Assembly: GCA_008931825.1 (NCBI GenBank) | Contig: QXVZ01033391.1 | Location: 11,373 to 50,565 of the forward strand | Direction: 5' to 3' | Length of the DNA stretch: 39,193 bases | Source of the DNA: Phallusia fumigata | Lineage: Eukaryota; Chordata; Ascidiacea; Phlebobranchia; Ascidiidae | Shown here: one piece after another, positions 1-9,235 of the stretch | How the letters are laid out: each line of letters opens with the position of its first letter | Numbering within the stretch: the stretch's first letter is position 1 | Program-made: the position numbers and the translations under genes | Notes under the pieces: generated by a model | Database searches by the model: none | Seen by the model: the letters and a program-made list of their open reading frames with translations, nothing else | Told to the model about the DNA's origin: nothing

Positions 1-1500
1 AACTATGACCCAGGGGGGGGGGGGGGAAAGGCTAGTTAACTGCCAGGGTTATAGGATAAACAAATTCACCACAATGACATGTTACACAAACTGTCTATAT
101 TTATAATTCCGACATTTTTTATTAATTTGGCTCATTTAAGGGGGTTAGTGTGCTATTTGCCGTAGCTCTAGCATGAAACACATCAATTACTGCACCACAA
201 TAATATACAAACTGTTCAAATATCATCCAATTTGGAGAACGTTTAACAACTTGACCCATTTTAGGGGGCGGGGGGGGGAACTGCTGGGGCTATGGGGTAA
301 AACACATAAATTATTGCACCACAATGACATGTTATACAAACTGTCCGAATATCATTTAATTCGGAGAATGTTTAACAACTTTACCCATTTAGGGGGCTAG
401 TGGGTAACTGCACAGGCTAAGGGGTAAAACACAACTTATTGCACCACTCCAAAAGTGCATAGACAATGTGCAGGGAATATTTCATCATTTTGGGGTCGAG
501 TGGGGTAACCCTTAAGGCTATGGGGTCAATCAAAACAAATAGCACACCACCTTATCTACCAGCTGTAAAAGTTTAATCAAAATCCATCAAACAATTAAGG
601 CAAAAGTGCATGGACATGCTGCAGGGAAAAAAATAAGAAAAAAATAGAGTGAAAACAATATGACCCACAGATATCACCTATCTCATATCCAAACGTTGCA
701 TATTAATGTAATATTTTACAAGAGGAAGCAACCACCAGGGCTTTAAGTTGAAATAACCACAATGCTCCAATCAACAGCATTGTTCAGTAATTTGACTACT
801 TGGGGGTCCGGCAAAGGCAACTACTGGGCCCAACCAAAGTGATCCAGTTCATTTTATTTAATTCATTGATAAACTAGAAGGGTGGATTTCACCATATTGC
901 CATTCCGTATACACTATCACTCAATTTGTCAATGCATATATATTCACCATGTAATTTCACATTGGGTCCTACAGTTACTTCAGCTTTTTATAACATGACA
1001 CATGCAAAGTTGTAAAATATCTAATTTTACATAAATTATACAATGAAATAACAGAATTGTTAATATGACTAACTATGACCCAACTTACAAACTTTAACAG
1101 GATAGTTAACTTCCAGGGTTATNTGACACATGCAAAGTTGTAAAATATCTAATTTTACATAAATTATACAATGAAATAACAGAATTGACAATATGACTAA
1201 CTATGACCCAACCTACAAACTTTAAAAGGCTAGCATGTTAACTACCAGGGGTATAGGGTAAAACACAGCAACAAATCCACCAAAATGACATGTTACACAA
1301 ACTGTCTAAATGTCATCCAATTCAGACATTTTTTAAGAATTGACCCATTTTTGGGGGCTAGTGGGGTAACTGCTGGGGCTATGAGACAAAACACATCAAT
1401 TATTGCACCACAATGACATGTTATACAAACTGTCCAATTTTTATCCAATTCAGGGAATGTTTTTTACCCATTAACAATTTAACCCATATTAGGGGGCTAG
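1..1500 (+). repeat. Tandem array of degenerate ~125-bp repeats
   Basis: The phrase caccacaatgacatgtta recurs at roughly 125-bp spacing (near 67, 192, 317, 440, then again near 1275 and 1405). Each time it is followed by tacaaactgtcc, an attcggagaatgtttaa segment and a G-rich tagggggctagtggggtaactgct segment. Units are diverged and broken up by other repeat pieces: 545-660 and 1560-1670 share a second block beginning ctaccagctgt. No exon was found here. The same family reappears at the right edge of the window. Confidence 0.85.
996..1250 (+). repeat. 127-bp direct duplication around a single N
   Basis: Bases 996-1122 and 1124-1250 are near-identical copies (both begin tgacacatgcaaagttg), separated only by an undetermined base at 1123. 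There are a handful of substitutions and a 4-base indel. This pattern is typical of an unmerged contig or allele overlap joined with a one-base gap, although a true tandem duplication is possible. Confidence 0.85.
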
Positions 1501-1998
1501 TGGGGTAACCATTGAGATATGGGGTCAAACAACTCTGATGACACAAGTCCATGACCACATCTACCAGCTGTGAAAGTTTCATGCAAATCCATCAAACATT
1601 TCATGCCAAAAGTACATGGACAAGCTGCGAGGTAGAAAAAAAAAGAAAGAAAAACAGAGTGAAAACAATATGTGCCCCCTTCAGGAAGGGGACCCATATT
1701 TAATTAGGCCATTGGAGAGAGTAGCACTGGCAGACCAACCACTACACTTGGGCTTAAACATACACTCACATGCAGAGAAACTCTCATTTGTTGTGCTTCT
1801 AGGCCTGGAGGGGGTAAATGAGGCTATGAGATTACACATGGTGATGAAATACCACCCTTTTTATATATATACATAATCATGACAAAGTCCTGTAAAACGT
1901 TGCAGGGAGGGAATAGGAGAGGAGTTAGAAAATGTGTGTAATTTTTGGGGAGGAGAACCTGTTACTTATACATTGCTACATTAGCAAAATCATGTTAC
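1501..1998. other. Repeat-derived stretch, intron of the left gene
   Basis: This stretch holds a second copy of the block seen at 545-660 and AT-rich sequence with a short TA run near 1862. It should be intron if the left minus-strand gene continues off the left edge, because the exon at 1999-2132 ends in a clean splice donor. No further exon was recognised between 1 and 1998. Confidence 0.5.
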
Positions 1999-2132
1999 CT
2001 GTAACATCTAACTTGGTGTAGTAAATCACATTGTCAATTTGCCACACAATGCCAAGATATTCAGATTTAAATTCAGAGATAACAATTTCCATCTTATGTA
2101 GTTGAGTGATGCTTTCCAAAGCAAAAAAACAT
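1999..2132 (-). CDS. Left gene exon 4: second half of Ig-like domain
   Basis: The exon follows a tgctttgtttgcag acceptor and ends ACAG|gtaaca. It joins exon 3 in phase 2 to restore an arginine codon, then encodes 44 residues including KMEIVISEF and SEYLGIVWQIDN. The pattern fits the E-F-G strands of an Ig domain, with valine or tryptophan where the disulphide cysteine would be. It ends in phase 1. Confidence 0.75.
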
Positions 2133-5100
2133 CTGCAAACAAAGCAGGTATTAAACCAGAAAGTTTGGTTTTCCTCATATTGTAAGCATATATTATGGTT
2201 GTAATACACTATTTAGGGTATTGTTATTAAACATGCAACGTAAGTCATATTTTGCTGTAAAATATATGCATGTGCGATGTTGCACATTTTTGACATGGTG
2301 ATCAGCCCAAGGTTTTTTTTGCAGGACTCTTATACGAATCACACTATGCCAGATCTACGCGAGAGAGTTAAACATATCATAATCTTGTTTCCAAGAACTT
2401 TCGTTCAGTAAGTAGTGGGCTAGAAAAATTTAGCCTGTGGTAGGGTTCAAACCCACAACACAAACCCCCAAGAGGCTGGTGCTCTACCAAATGAGCTACA
2501 AAAGCTTGGCGGTAAGCCTATTTAGTCGTATTAATGGGACATGTCTAAAAGACGGAAGTACGGGACGACGGAAATGCGGGAAACGAGGTCTAAAAGACTG
2601 GAGAGACGGAACTACGGGGCAGACGGGAAAAGTGCCAGACTAAAAGACGGAAGAGGTGGGAGACGGAAGACGGGACTGGGTGAAAGTTCACAGGCAGTTC
2701 TTAGCGAAAGGCGGGACGACGGAAGAGCGCGTATTCGACATGACTAAAAGACGGGACTGGGTGAAAGTTCACCGGCAGTTCTTAAAGAAAGGCGGGGCGA
2801 CGGAAGAGCGCATTTTCGACATGACTAAAAGAAGGGACTGGGTGAAAGTTCACAGGCAGTTCTTAGCGAAAGGCGGGGCGACAGAAGAACGCATTTTCGA
2901 CATGACTAAAAGACGGGACTGGGTGATGGTTCACAGGCAGTTCTTAGCGAAAGGCGAGACGACGGAAGAGCGCATATTCGATCCGAGAGAAGGGAGAGCA
3001 AGACTGGTTTGACGTAATTGATCAACGTATCCATTTCAAACAATTGCTTCCCTTCCCAGCGTCAATTATGGTCGAGTCCAACTTTTGCAAAAGTACGTAC
3101 AATTTCGCGTGTAATGCTATGTAATATTTACAGTACTGTTGTGCCTAAGCTGTTATGGACAATTATGCTTGCCAGTTCAATAAAAATTTCCCGCCACTAC
3201 GGCTATTACATCATACACGCATTGTGACGCAATAACTCCTAATATTCGCTCCTGGTGCTTTATGGTTTTCTCAGAAAGTGCAGTTCATCTGGCAATTCCC
3301 ACAGTTTGTCTAAACGTTGAGTTAGCAAAAAGGGCTTGAATCCTACAAATGCTTTCTGAACTATAGCTTGTTTTATGGCAATAACGCTAGTTTTTGAAAA
3401 AAATGAGAAAGATCATTCCGTTTACAATGGATCGAAAGAGTAAAAATCAAGTAAAACGTTGTTCGCGGGTCACATTTGGCCCGCGAGCCGCAGGTTGCAC
3501 GCCCTTGTTTTGAACAGTGGGTTTAAACATTTTTGTGCCCCGTCACATATCAATCTTACGATGTACAAAACTCCCAATAATTGCTTTGATGCTAATGCGG
3601 TAATCCGTTTCGGTTCCAACAAATACTGTTTTGACATAGAAATAGTCAACGCCACTTTTTACAAAATTTCCTAAAAGAAAGTTCATTGCATTCTCAAAAA
3701 CAGATTTTAACGCCTCAAAGTCTAAAATCACTGCCGGTCGATACGTAAACAACAGATTATCCCGTGTTAAAGACCAACGGAGGTGGATTTTTTTTAGTAT
3801 TTCAAACATGTAGCAATTCGTCATCAAATTGTACCCTATTAGTGTTAATACGTCTGTCGAAAGTTGTACAGAATTTAAAGTGCAGTCAAGTCATAACACA
3901 TCAACAATGCGCCCTTTCTTCTCCCCGGACTTCAAATCGTCACCGCCTGTAAGCTTTCACCCAGTCCCGCCTTTTAGTCATGTCGAAAATGCGCTATCCC
4001 GTCGTCCCGCCTTTATTAGTCTTATTTGTAACCTTTTTAACTGCACTGTTTTTATTAACTTCAAATCCAAAAATATGTGTGATGTATATACTTGTGTTCG
4101 TTAGATGTCGCCCCTGTGTTGTGACGTCACTTGTCGTATGTAACCGTGTGCCGCGGCTTGCTTGTGGCAGTCAATACAGGTTACACCTTGTGGTGTTTGT
4201 GAGTTCATGACATAGTGTCAGAAGTGTTTTCTTTTAAAATGTAAGGTTCTTTCCCACTGCCAGATGCCATGCAATGGAGTGGCAATGTTTCTCACAATTG
4301 GGTGAAGTTTATTAGAGGATTCAGACTTTACTTGACAGCATTCGATTACGATGGAAAGAATGCTAAAGTTAAATCGTCGATGTTGCTCGACGTGTTGGGA
4401 GAACAAGGTTAAACCATCTACTCAACCTGCAAACTTGAGGAAGGACAAGAAATGCAATATGAAACTGTAGTATTTGAGGAATACTGCTGCCCGAAGAAGA
4501 ATATCATCTCCGAGCGATACTGGTTTGTTTCTAAAAATCAACATGAAGGTGAGATTTGATGTTTTTATAACCGACTTGAAAAAACTGTCTAAAAGTTATG
4601 ATTTCGGTGACCTCTGTGACTCACTAATTAGAGATAAAATTATATTCGGTATTATGTGCGATCAACTTCGCCAAAGTTTGCTTCGGGAAGAAGAGGGAAC
4701 CCTTGAAAAGGCTGCCAAAATGTGTATCATGAATGAAACAGTAAGGTCACAGATGACAATGTTTCGATCTACCAGTTCAGCAAACTTTAACTTGGATGCT
4801 GTGCAACGAGAACCACTAGCAAATCAACCAACGGCGCTTCGAGTTTGCAGATTCTGTACGTTGCGACATGACGTCAGAGCGTGTCCTGCCTGGGGTAGGC
4901 GGTGTTTGTGCGGTGGAAGAAATAACTTCGCGCGATGCTGCAACGCTGCTATTCAGCCGTTAGCACAACGAGCTGAAGCCATTCAGACATTGGAGATGCA
5001 GTCTGTAAGTACAACTAGCACACCAAAAGATTGGCTTGTTGATATTTTTGTACACTCATGTCGACTGCCTTTTAAAATAGATACTGGAGCCCAACTAAAT

Positions 5101-8100
5101 ATATTGTCTCGAAATGACTTTCAAAAACTTCAGGGACATCCAAAGTTGGCTCCAACCAATATTCGGTTGGTATCGTAAAAACACGTCACAGTATTCCAGT
5201 GTGCGGTACAGTTAACCTGGCAATTAAATACCAAGGTCACTCTTTTACCCTACCATTGTCGTTGTCGAAATCGATGCAGCGCCCATTATAGGTCTAAATG
5301 GAGCTGTTACCCTTGGTTTATTGAATAGGCTGGAGACAATTACATGTGACCAACAATTACTGCTGTCAAGCTTTTCAGATTTATTTCAAGGGTTGGGATG
5401 TGTTCCAGGTTGTCACCGAATAAGAACGGATAGCAGTATTTGCCCGGTAGTCCGTCCTAGTCGTAAAATTCCATTTGCGCTCAAGCATAAACTACAACAG
5501 GAACTTCAAAGATTGGAAAAGATGCAAGTGATCAAAAGAATGGAAGAATCAACTAAATTGGTGAACTCGCTTGTAATTGTAGAAAAGAAAAACGGCAATT
5601 TAAGAGTTTGCTTGGATCCTCGAGATTTAAATGAAGCAATATTGCGTGAACATTTTAGTCTGCCAACAAGAGAAGAAATTGTTAGTCAGTTTTCGAATGC
5701 CAAAGTATTTTCAAAACTTGACGCATTATCTGGGTTTTGGCAAGTAAAATTGGATGAAGAAAGTTCTCGACTTTGTACTTTTAACATCCCATTTGGTCGA
5801 TATAGGTTATCGTATGCCGTTTGGCATCTGCTCAGCCCCAGAAGTTTTTCACAAGCTACTGTATATGATGTTTGAACATATGGATTGGGTTGTGACATCT
5901 ATGGGTGATATTATTGTTTGGGGTTCGAATAAGCAGGAGCATGACACCCGCTTGAAACAAGCTTTGTCTATTTAAAGACGCAACAATTTAAAACTAAACA
6001 AAGACAAGTGTGTATTTGGGGAATATAAAACGTTTCTCGGGGAAATCATAAGTGTTTCAGAAGTTCAACATGACCCAAGAAAGGTGCGCGCAATCGAGCA
6101 ATTTAAACGTCCGCAATCACGAGGTGATCTGCTGAAACTTTTAGGGATGATCATTTACCTTGGACGTTTCATTTCAGATCTCTCAACTAAAACACCTCAT
6201 TTGTGTTTGTTATTGTATAAACGGGGTCACTGGGAGTGGACACAAGAACATGAGGAGAAATGGACGAATCTGAAAAATCTTGTTACAACTGCTCCATAGT
6301 TAAGTTTTTCGACCCAAAGAAGCATATCAAAGTTTCAGCAGATCCATCCAAGCATGGACTTGCAGTTGTAATTTTGCAAGAATACGATGACATATGGAAA
6401 CCAGTGGCTATGAAAACCAGCACGAGCTTTAACTTCGGCTGAGACGAGGTATGCCCAAATTGAAAAGGAATTACTGGCTATCACCTTTGCATGTGAACGG
6501 TTCAATCAGTATGTTTATTGTCAGAAATTTGTGGTAGAAACTGACCACAAGCCTCTCATAGCATTGTTTCTCAAAGAGTTGAATAACTGTCCGCTACGTA
6601 TTCAACGTTTAATGATTCGTTTACAACGGTTCCATTTTAGTGCAGAGTTTACTCCAGGTAAATTCATGCACACTGCTGATTTGTTATCAAGGTGTGTGAA
6701 AAACAGTGCACCGGGTCAGTTGTTTACTTGTTGTAGTGTGTGTGAATATGTTAATTTAATTTTTTCTGCAGTTGTATGTACACGCCAGCAGCAGTGAGAC
6801 AAAAGCTTCAAAACGAAACCATGTGCGACGAGGAGCTTAAAACTGTTATATCTTATGCAAACGATGGGTGGCCTTTATATGAGCACGCTTGCAATGTGTT
6901 GGCGAAGCCATATTGGGAAGTGAACAATGAACTTTCTGTTGTTGACAATATTTTGTTCCGTGGGTCCCGTGTTGTTGTTCCTGCGTCCATGCGCAGTTAT
7001 TTTTTGGAACAAGTACATGAAGGCCATTTGGGTGAAGTGAAATGCAAGGGACGCGCTCGGGAAAGTATATATTGGCCTGGTTTGTCCAGCGATATATCAA
7101 ATTTAGTTTCTTCTTGTGCAGTTTGTGCAAAATTCAGATCACAGCAACAGCGTCAACCATTGGAACCCCACGATCCTCCATCTTACCCTTTTCAGAGAGT
7201 GGCTACTGATCTGTTTTACTGGAACGGGAAAATGTTTTTAGTAACTGTTGACTATTACTCTGGGTATCCTGAAGTAAATCCGTTGTCAACTACCTCTGCG
7301 GCATCTGTTATTAGTGCTCTAAAAACAATCTTTTCCAGGTTTGGAATTCCTGAAACGGTTGTGAGTGACAACGGCCCTCAATTTTCTAGTGACGAATTTA
7401 CGCAATTTGCTGAGAAATGGGGTTTTACCCATGTAACTTCTAGCCCGCATTATCCACGCTCAAATAGACTGGCTGAAAGGAGTGTGCAAACAACCAAGAA
7501 GTTGCTAAAAAAGCTCACGCAAGTATGCAGGATTTAAACAAAAGTCTATTGACCTTTAGAAGCGCTCCCTTGTTTTGTGGGAAATCACCAGCACAGCTGG
7601 GTCGGCAAATTAGGAACACGATGCCTCTGGACGTAGGAAAGTTGCAAAATTGTACTCAGCGAGCTTTCGCCGAAGAAAGAATAAAGCAGAAGAACTTCTA
7701 TAAACGAGGAACTAAAAACTTGCCACCATTACAGACGAATACCCCTGTACGAATGTACAATGTTCGAAATAAACTTTGGGACCAACAAGGAACTATCGAG
7801 AGGCAATTGTCAACGATCTTATTTATTTAAAACAAACGACGGTGTATTATACAGGCGTAATCTTGTTCACTTACGTCCCTTATATGTTGCTGTTGATCGT
7901 CAATATCCGAGATATCATTTAACTTAAACTAAACAAAGGGAAGTTGTGATGTATATACTTGTGTTCGTTAGATGTCGCCCCTGTGTTGTGACGTCACTTG
8001 TCGTATATAACCGTGTCGCGGCTTGCTAGTGGCAGACAATACAAGTTACACCTTGTGGTGTTTGTGAGTTCATGACAATATACATTTACCTTAAATACAT

Positions 8101-9235
8101 GTCAGGTACAGAACCATTGTAACACAACTCCAAACCACTCTGTAATTCAGCAAACCCGATGACCTGAAAACCAAGTGATCAAATAGTCTAGTTATGTGAT
8201 AAAGTAATTAAAGATAAAAGATGCCTAAAATGTATTTTACTCACATTGAAAAATGTTATGTTATTCAAATATGGTGTTGCTACATGGTAACCTGCTGGAA
8301 CATTTGAAATTGTTGCAGTGACTGTTCCAGGTGCTCCTCTTGCTTGGTTAGTAGGGGAAGAAACTGTTAAGTTTACATCTACTCCTGTAAAATAAAAAAA
8401 GTTATTAGTATTTTGGCACAAAGAAGGGTCACCAAAATATTTTTAGGAGATCTTTTAAACCAGGGGTTTTGTGCGGCTCGCAAAAACTTTCAAATTCGGA
8501 ACAGAGTGGAAAACATTTTTAGTGCAGGTTACATTGCGTAACCCTCCAGCAAAGGTTGCCTGCAGGAAATATACCGTAACATGCCCAAAGCAGTGAGGGT
8601 ACACGAAGCTCGTTAACATCATTGATATTCAAAATGCATTTTTACAAAGCTTTAGAACAGTAAAGCTTTATTTTAGTTTAATAGTGCACATTTACGAGTA
8701 AAGCAATGTATGATTTTTTGCAGTTCGCTAATGCGGGGTTAATTCAAAAATGGAAGAAGTGACGCAGGCGTTCGATTATAAGCGGATTTAAACAATGCAG
8801 AAATTGTACCGACTTCACCAAACACAATATATAGCACATTTGTTAAAAAAAAAGATGACAGTCAAAATCACAATTTCACTCTTTTTCTGCATCACAAGTC
8901 AAAACCAAGTTCTTAATTGCTGAACATGTGCTTTGGTTGGAACCACCAAAGGCATTCACTATTAGCGTGTTCAAAGAAATATAGGGTATATAGCTATATA
9001 GTGATCGGTAAGCGCCCAAATTTAAATAAAGGCCCGGCCTTTAACGGCTTACTACCCTAATTGTGCATCATGACATTTCACCGCAGAAAAAATGACTGGC
9101 TGTGATGACTTCTACTGTTTGAAATATATATCCCATCCGAAAACGACACTTACCGTCAGCGATCAGGTTTCCGAATGTTATCGTGTATACTGCCACCAGT
9201 ATCAAATGATAACACTTTCGAAATATCCGCAGCAT
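1999..9235 (-). CDS. Secreted-pathway receptor gene with divergent Ig-like domain, 3'-partial, four exons
   Basis: Reading leftwards, four exons join in phase: 9235-9154 (82 nt, start ATG), 8384-8245 (140), 8163-8090 (74) and 2132-1999 (134), with donors gtaagt, gtgagt, gtaaat, gtaaca and pyrimidine-rich AG acceptors. The joined product runs about 143 residues before leaving the window. It begins MLRIFRKC followed by a hydrophobic stretch (LILVAVYTITFG), a convincing signal peptide, then a region with N-glycosylation sequons NLT, NIT and NGS. Exons 3 and 4 together resemble an Ig-like domain split by an intron: a LELCYNG B-strand and an EYLGIVWQ F-strand in which the usual second cysteine is replaced. 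This resembles the split Ig domain of the central gene at 20159-20783. The final exon ends in phase 1, so more domains must follow off-window. Intron 3 carries a retrotransposon. I do not recognise the family with certainty; receptor or secreted recognition protein is inference. Confidence 0.75.
2432..2506 (-). repeat. tRNA-derived sequence (SINE or tRNA pseudogene)
   Basis: On the minus strand there is an A-box-like TAGCTCATTTGGTAGAGC (2481-2498) and a B-box GGGTTTGAACCC (2443-2454) at tRNA spacing. The ends (AGCTTTT and ACAGGCT) can form most of an acceptor stem with one mismatch. The anticodon arm does not fold cleanly, so a functional tRNA is unlikely. Confidence 0.6.
2535..3012 (+). repeat. 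81-bp minisatellite (four regular units plus shorter relatives)
   Basis: The motif gggactgggtg occurs at 2672, 2753, 2834 and 2915, an exact 81-bp period. Each unit contains tgactaaaagacgggactgg and a purine-rich gacggaagagcgc segment. Because 81 is a multiple of three, one frame stays open (2656-3012) and reads as a 27-residue repeat of the type TKRRDWVKVHRQFL. The upstream part (2535-2670) has shorter, irregular relatives of the same words. I read it as a minisatellite, possibly inside a mobile element, rather than a gene: no splice sites, no plausible promoter, and an inverted copy lies at 3940-4017. Confidence 0.85.
3013..3939. other. Spacer between the minisatellite and its inverted unit
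   Basis: No coding sequence was recognised. A segment near 3463-3515 reads on the minus strand as a hAT-like terminal sequence (gcgtgcaacctgcggctcg followed by gggccaaatgtgacccgcga), so a piece of a hAT-type element may be present. The rest may be the interior of a non-autonomous element bounded by the inverted minisatellite copies. Confidence 0.4.
3940..4017 (-). repeat. Inverted single copy of the 81-bp minisatellite unit
   Basis: The reverse complement reads aaggcgggacgacgg, then gcgcattttcgacatgacta, then ggcgggactgggtgaaag, the same order as the units at 2672-2995 on the plus strand. It lies about 60 bp from the 5' LTR of the retrotransposon. Confidence 0.8.
4078..4212 (+). repeat. 5' LTR of the Ty3/gypsy element
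   Basis: This 135-bp repeat begins TGTGATGTATATAC and ends TTCATGACA, matching the 3' LTR along its length. It contains tgacgtca-type palindromic sequence (near 4121), a possible CRE/ATF site in the LTR promoter. Confidence 0.92.
4213..4230 (+). promoter_or_regulatory. Candidate primer-binding site
   Basis: tagtgtcagaagtgtttt follows the 5' LTR immediately, where a tRNA primer-binding site is expected. I have not assigned the tRNA. Confidence 0.45.
4264..4473 (+). pseudogene. gag 5' remnant, frameshifted
   Basis: Gag-like coding is visible in pieces: WVKFIRGFRLYL and KSSMLLDVLGEQG in one frame, then a stop (taa) and a frame change before the next open stretch. W-F-F-YL and LL-G spacing fits the start of a gypsy-type capsid. 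The reading frame is not intact. Confidence 0.6.
4474..5178 (+). pseudogene. gag C-terminus, zinc knuckle and aspartic protease start
   Basis: The open stretch of about 234 codons covers the end of capsid, then a nucleocapsid-like cysteine/histidine cluster (CRFCTLRHDVRAC, C-x2-C-x4-H-x4-C, followed by a second cysteine-rich run), then a retropepsin active-site motif (FKIDTGAQLNIL, catalytic DTG) near residues 212-216. It stops at 5178 inside the protease, and protease coding continues in another frame towards 5320. The Met at 4474 is not the true start, which lay upstream in the broken gag. Confidence 0.85.
5321..5975 (+). pseudogene. Reverse transcriptase, frameshifted, altered catalytic motif
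   Basis: The first part (5321 to about 5812) has typical gypsy reverse-transcriptase motifs: EKKNGNLRVCLDPRDLNEA, then FSKLDALSGFWQ (motif A, catalytic Asp) and TFNIPFGRYR. The frame then changes, and YRMPFGICSAPEVF continues at about 5815-5860, followed by TSMGDIIVWGS. In active enzymes the last motif is a xxDD; here the first Asp is Gly. With the frameshift this indicates a dead enzyme. A stop follows at about 5973. Confidence 0.9.
5976..6797 (+). pseudogene. Reverse transcriptase thumb/connection and RNase H, broken
   Basis: 6084-6299 encodes the connection region (LLKLLGMIIYLGRFI), ending in a premature stop. 6260-6442 encodes the start of RNase H (KVSADPSKHGLAVVILQ). After a frame change about 6430 comes an AQIEKELLAITFACERF segment, and 6531 onwards has ETDHKPLIALF, the conserved TDHKPL motif. 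The order matches gypsy polyproteins; at least three lesions break the frame. Confidence 0.85.
6776..7537 (+). pseudogene. Integrase, catalytic core largely intact
   Basis: The 253-codon open stretch contains an H-H/C-C zinc-binding motif (HEGHLG ... CAVC) and the DDE core: Asp in VATDLFYW, Asp in VVSDNGPQF and Glu in NRLAERSVQT. The residue after SN in the last motif is usually Gly and is Arg here. The frame stops at 7537 and resumes in another frame at about 7525. Confidence 0.9.
7525..7830 (+). pseudogene. Integrase C-terminal region
   Basis: This frame continues from the integrase core, with LLTFRSAPLFCGKSPAQL, the conserved YR-(T/S)P region after the core, then RIKQKNFYKRGTK, and a basic C-terminus with RMYNVRNKLWDQQGTIE. 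It is out of frame with the preceding 253-codon stretch and ends at a stop at 7830; the remaining C-terminal coding (RNLVHLRPLY) runs out of frame to about 7920. Confidence 0.75.
7931..7943 (+). promoter_or_regulatory. Polypurine tract of the Ty3/gypsy element
   Basis: aaacaaagggaag lies one base before the 3' LTR, as expected for the plus-strand primer. Confidence 0.65.
7945..8077 (+). repeat. 3' LTR of the Ty3/gypsy element
   Basis: This 133-bp repeat begins TGTGATGTATATAC and ends TTCATGACA. It differs from the 5' LTR by a few substitutions and a short indel (gtgtgccgcgg against gtgtcgcgg). Confidence 0.92.
8090..8163 (-). CDS. Left gene exon 3: first half of Ig-like domain
   Basis: This 74-nt exon follows a ttggttttcag acceptor and ends AAG|gtaaat. 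It encodes VIGFAELQSGLELCYNG and then SVPDMYL, ending in phase 2. Only 12 intron bases separate its end from the 3' LTR of the retrotransposon. Confidence 0.75.
8245..8384 (-). CDS. Left gene exon 2: extracellular segment
   Basis: The exon follows a ttttattttacag acceptor and ends at AAT|gtgagt. It encodes VDVNLTVSS at the start and NNITFFN at the end, a serine/threonine- and glycine-rich beta-type sequence with two N-glycosylation sequons. It has no cysteine and no family was recognised. Confidence 0.78.
8385..9153 (-). other. Intron 1 of the left gene, with a hAT-like end
   Basis: This 769-bp intron lies between the signal-peptide exon and exon 2. At about 8460 the words ccaggggttttgtgcggctcgc look like a degraded hAT-type terminus. 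No coding was recognised inside. Confidence 0.55.
9154..9235 (-). CDS. Left gene exon 1: signal peptide
   Basis: The exon has 27 codons plus one base, from ATG at 9235 to a gtaagt donor. Basic residues (R3, R6, K7) precede a hydrophobic core and a likely cleavage near residue 22-26. The one-base overhang G joins exon 2 to make a glycine codon. It is too short to appear as a long open frame; start chosen because it gives a textbook signal peptide. Confidence 0.78.

Larger units (their letters stand above)
4078..8077 (+). mobile_element. Ty3/gypsy LTR retrotransposon, decayed
   Basis: A 4.0-kb element has matching LTRs (4078-4212 and 7945-8077), a candidate primer-binding site directly after the 5' LTR, a purine tract before the 3' LTR, and gag, protease, reverse transcriptase, RNase H and integrase remnants in the Ty3/gypsy order. 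Coding is broken by several frameshifts and stops, so it cannot move on its own. The LTRs differ from each other by only a few substitutions and small indels, suggesting a moderately recent insertion. The 5-bp flanks (atatg left, atata right) are a one-mismatch candidate target duplication. It lies in intron 3 of the left gene, in the opposite orientation. Confidence 0.93.

Noticed and set aside
2432-2506. Functional tRNA gene
   Set aside because: A and B boxes are present but the anticodon stem does not form and the acceptor stem has a mismatch.
2672-2995. CRISPR array
   Set aside because: The 81-bp units are repeats along their whole length with no unique spacers, and the sequence is eukaryotic.
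2656-3012. Protein of four 27-residue repeats
   Set aside because: The period is an exact multiple of three so any minisatellite with this unit would stay open; an inverted unit nearby and absence of gene signals favour non-coding repeat.
1999-9235. Identification as a Ciona self-incompatibility gene (s-Themis or v-Themis)
   Set aside because: No polycystin-type or fibrinogen-like sequence is visible; gene-level identity cannot be supported.
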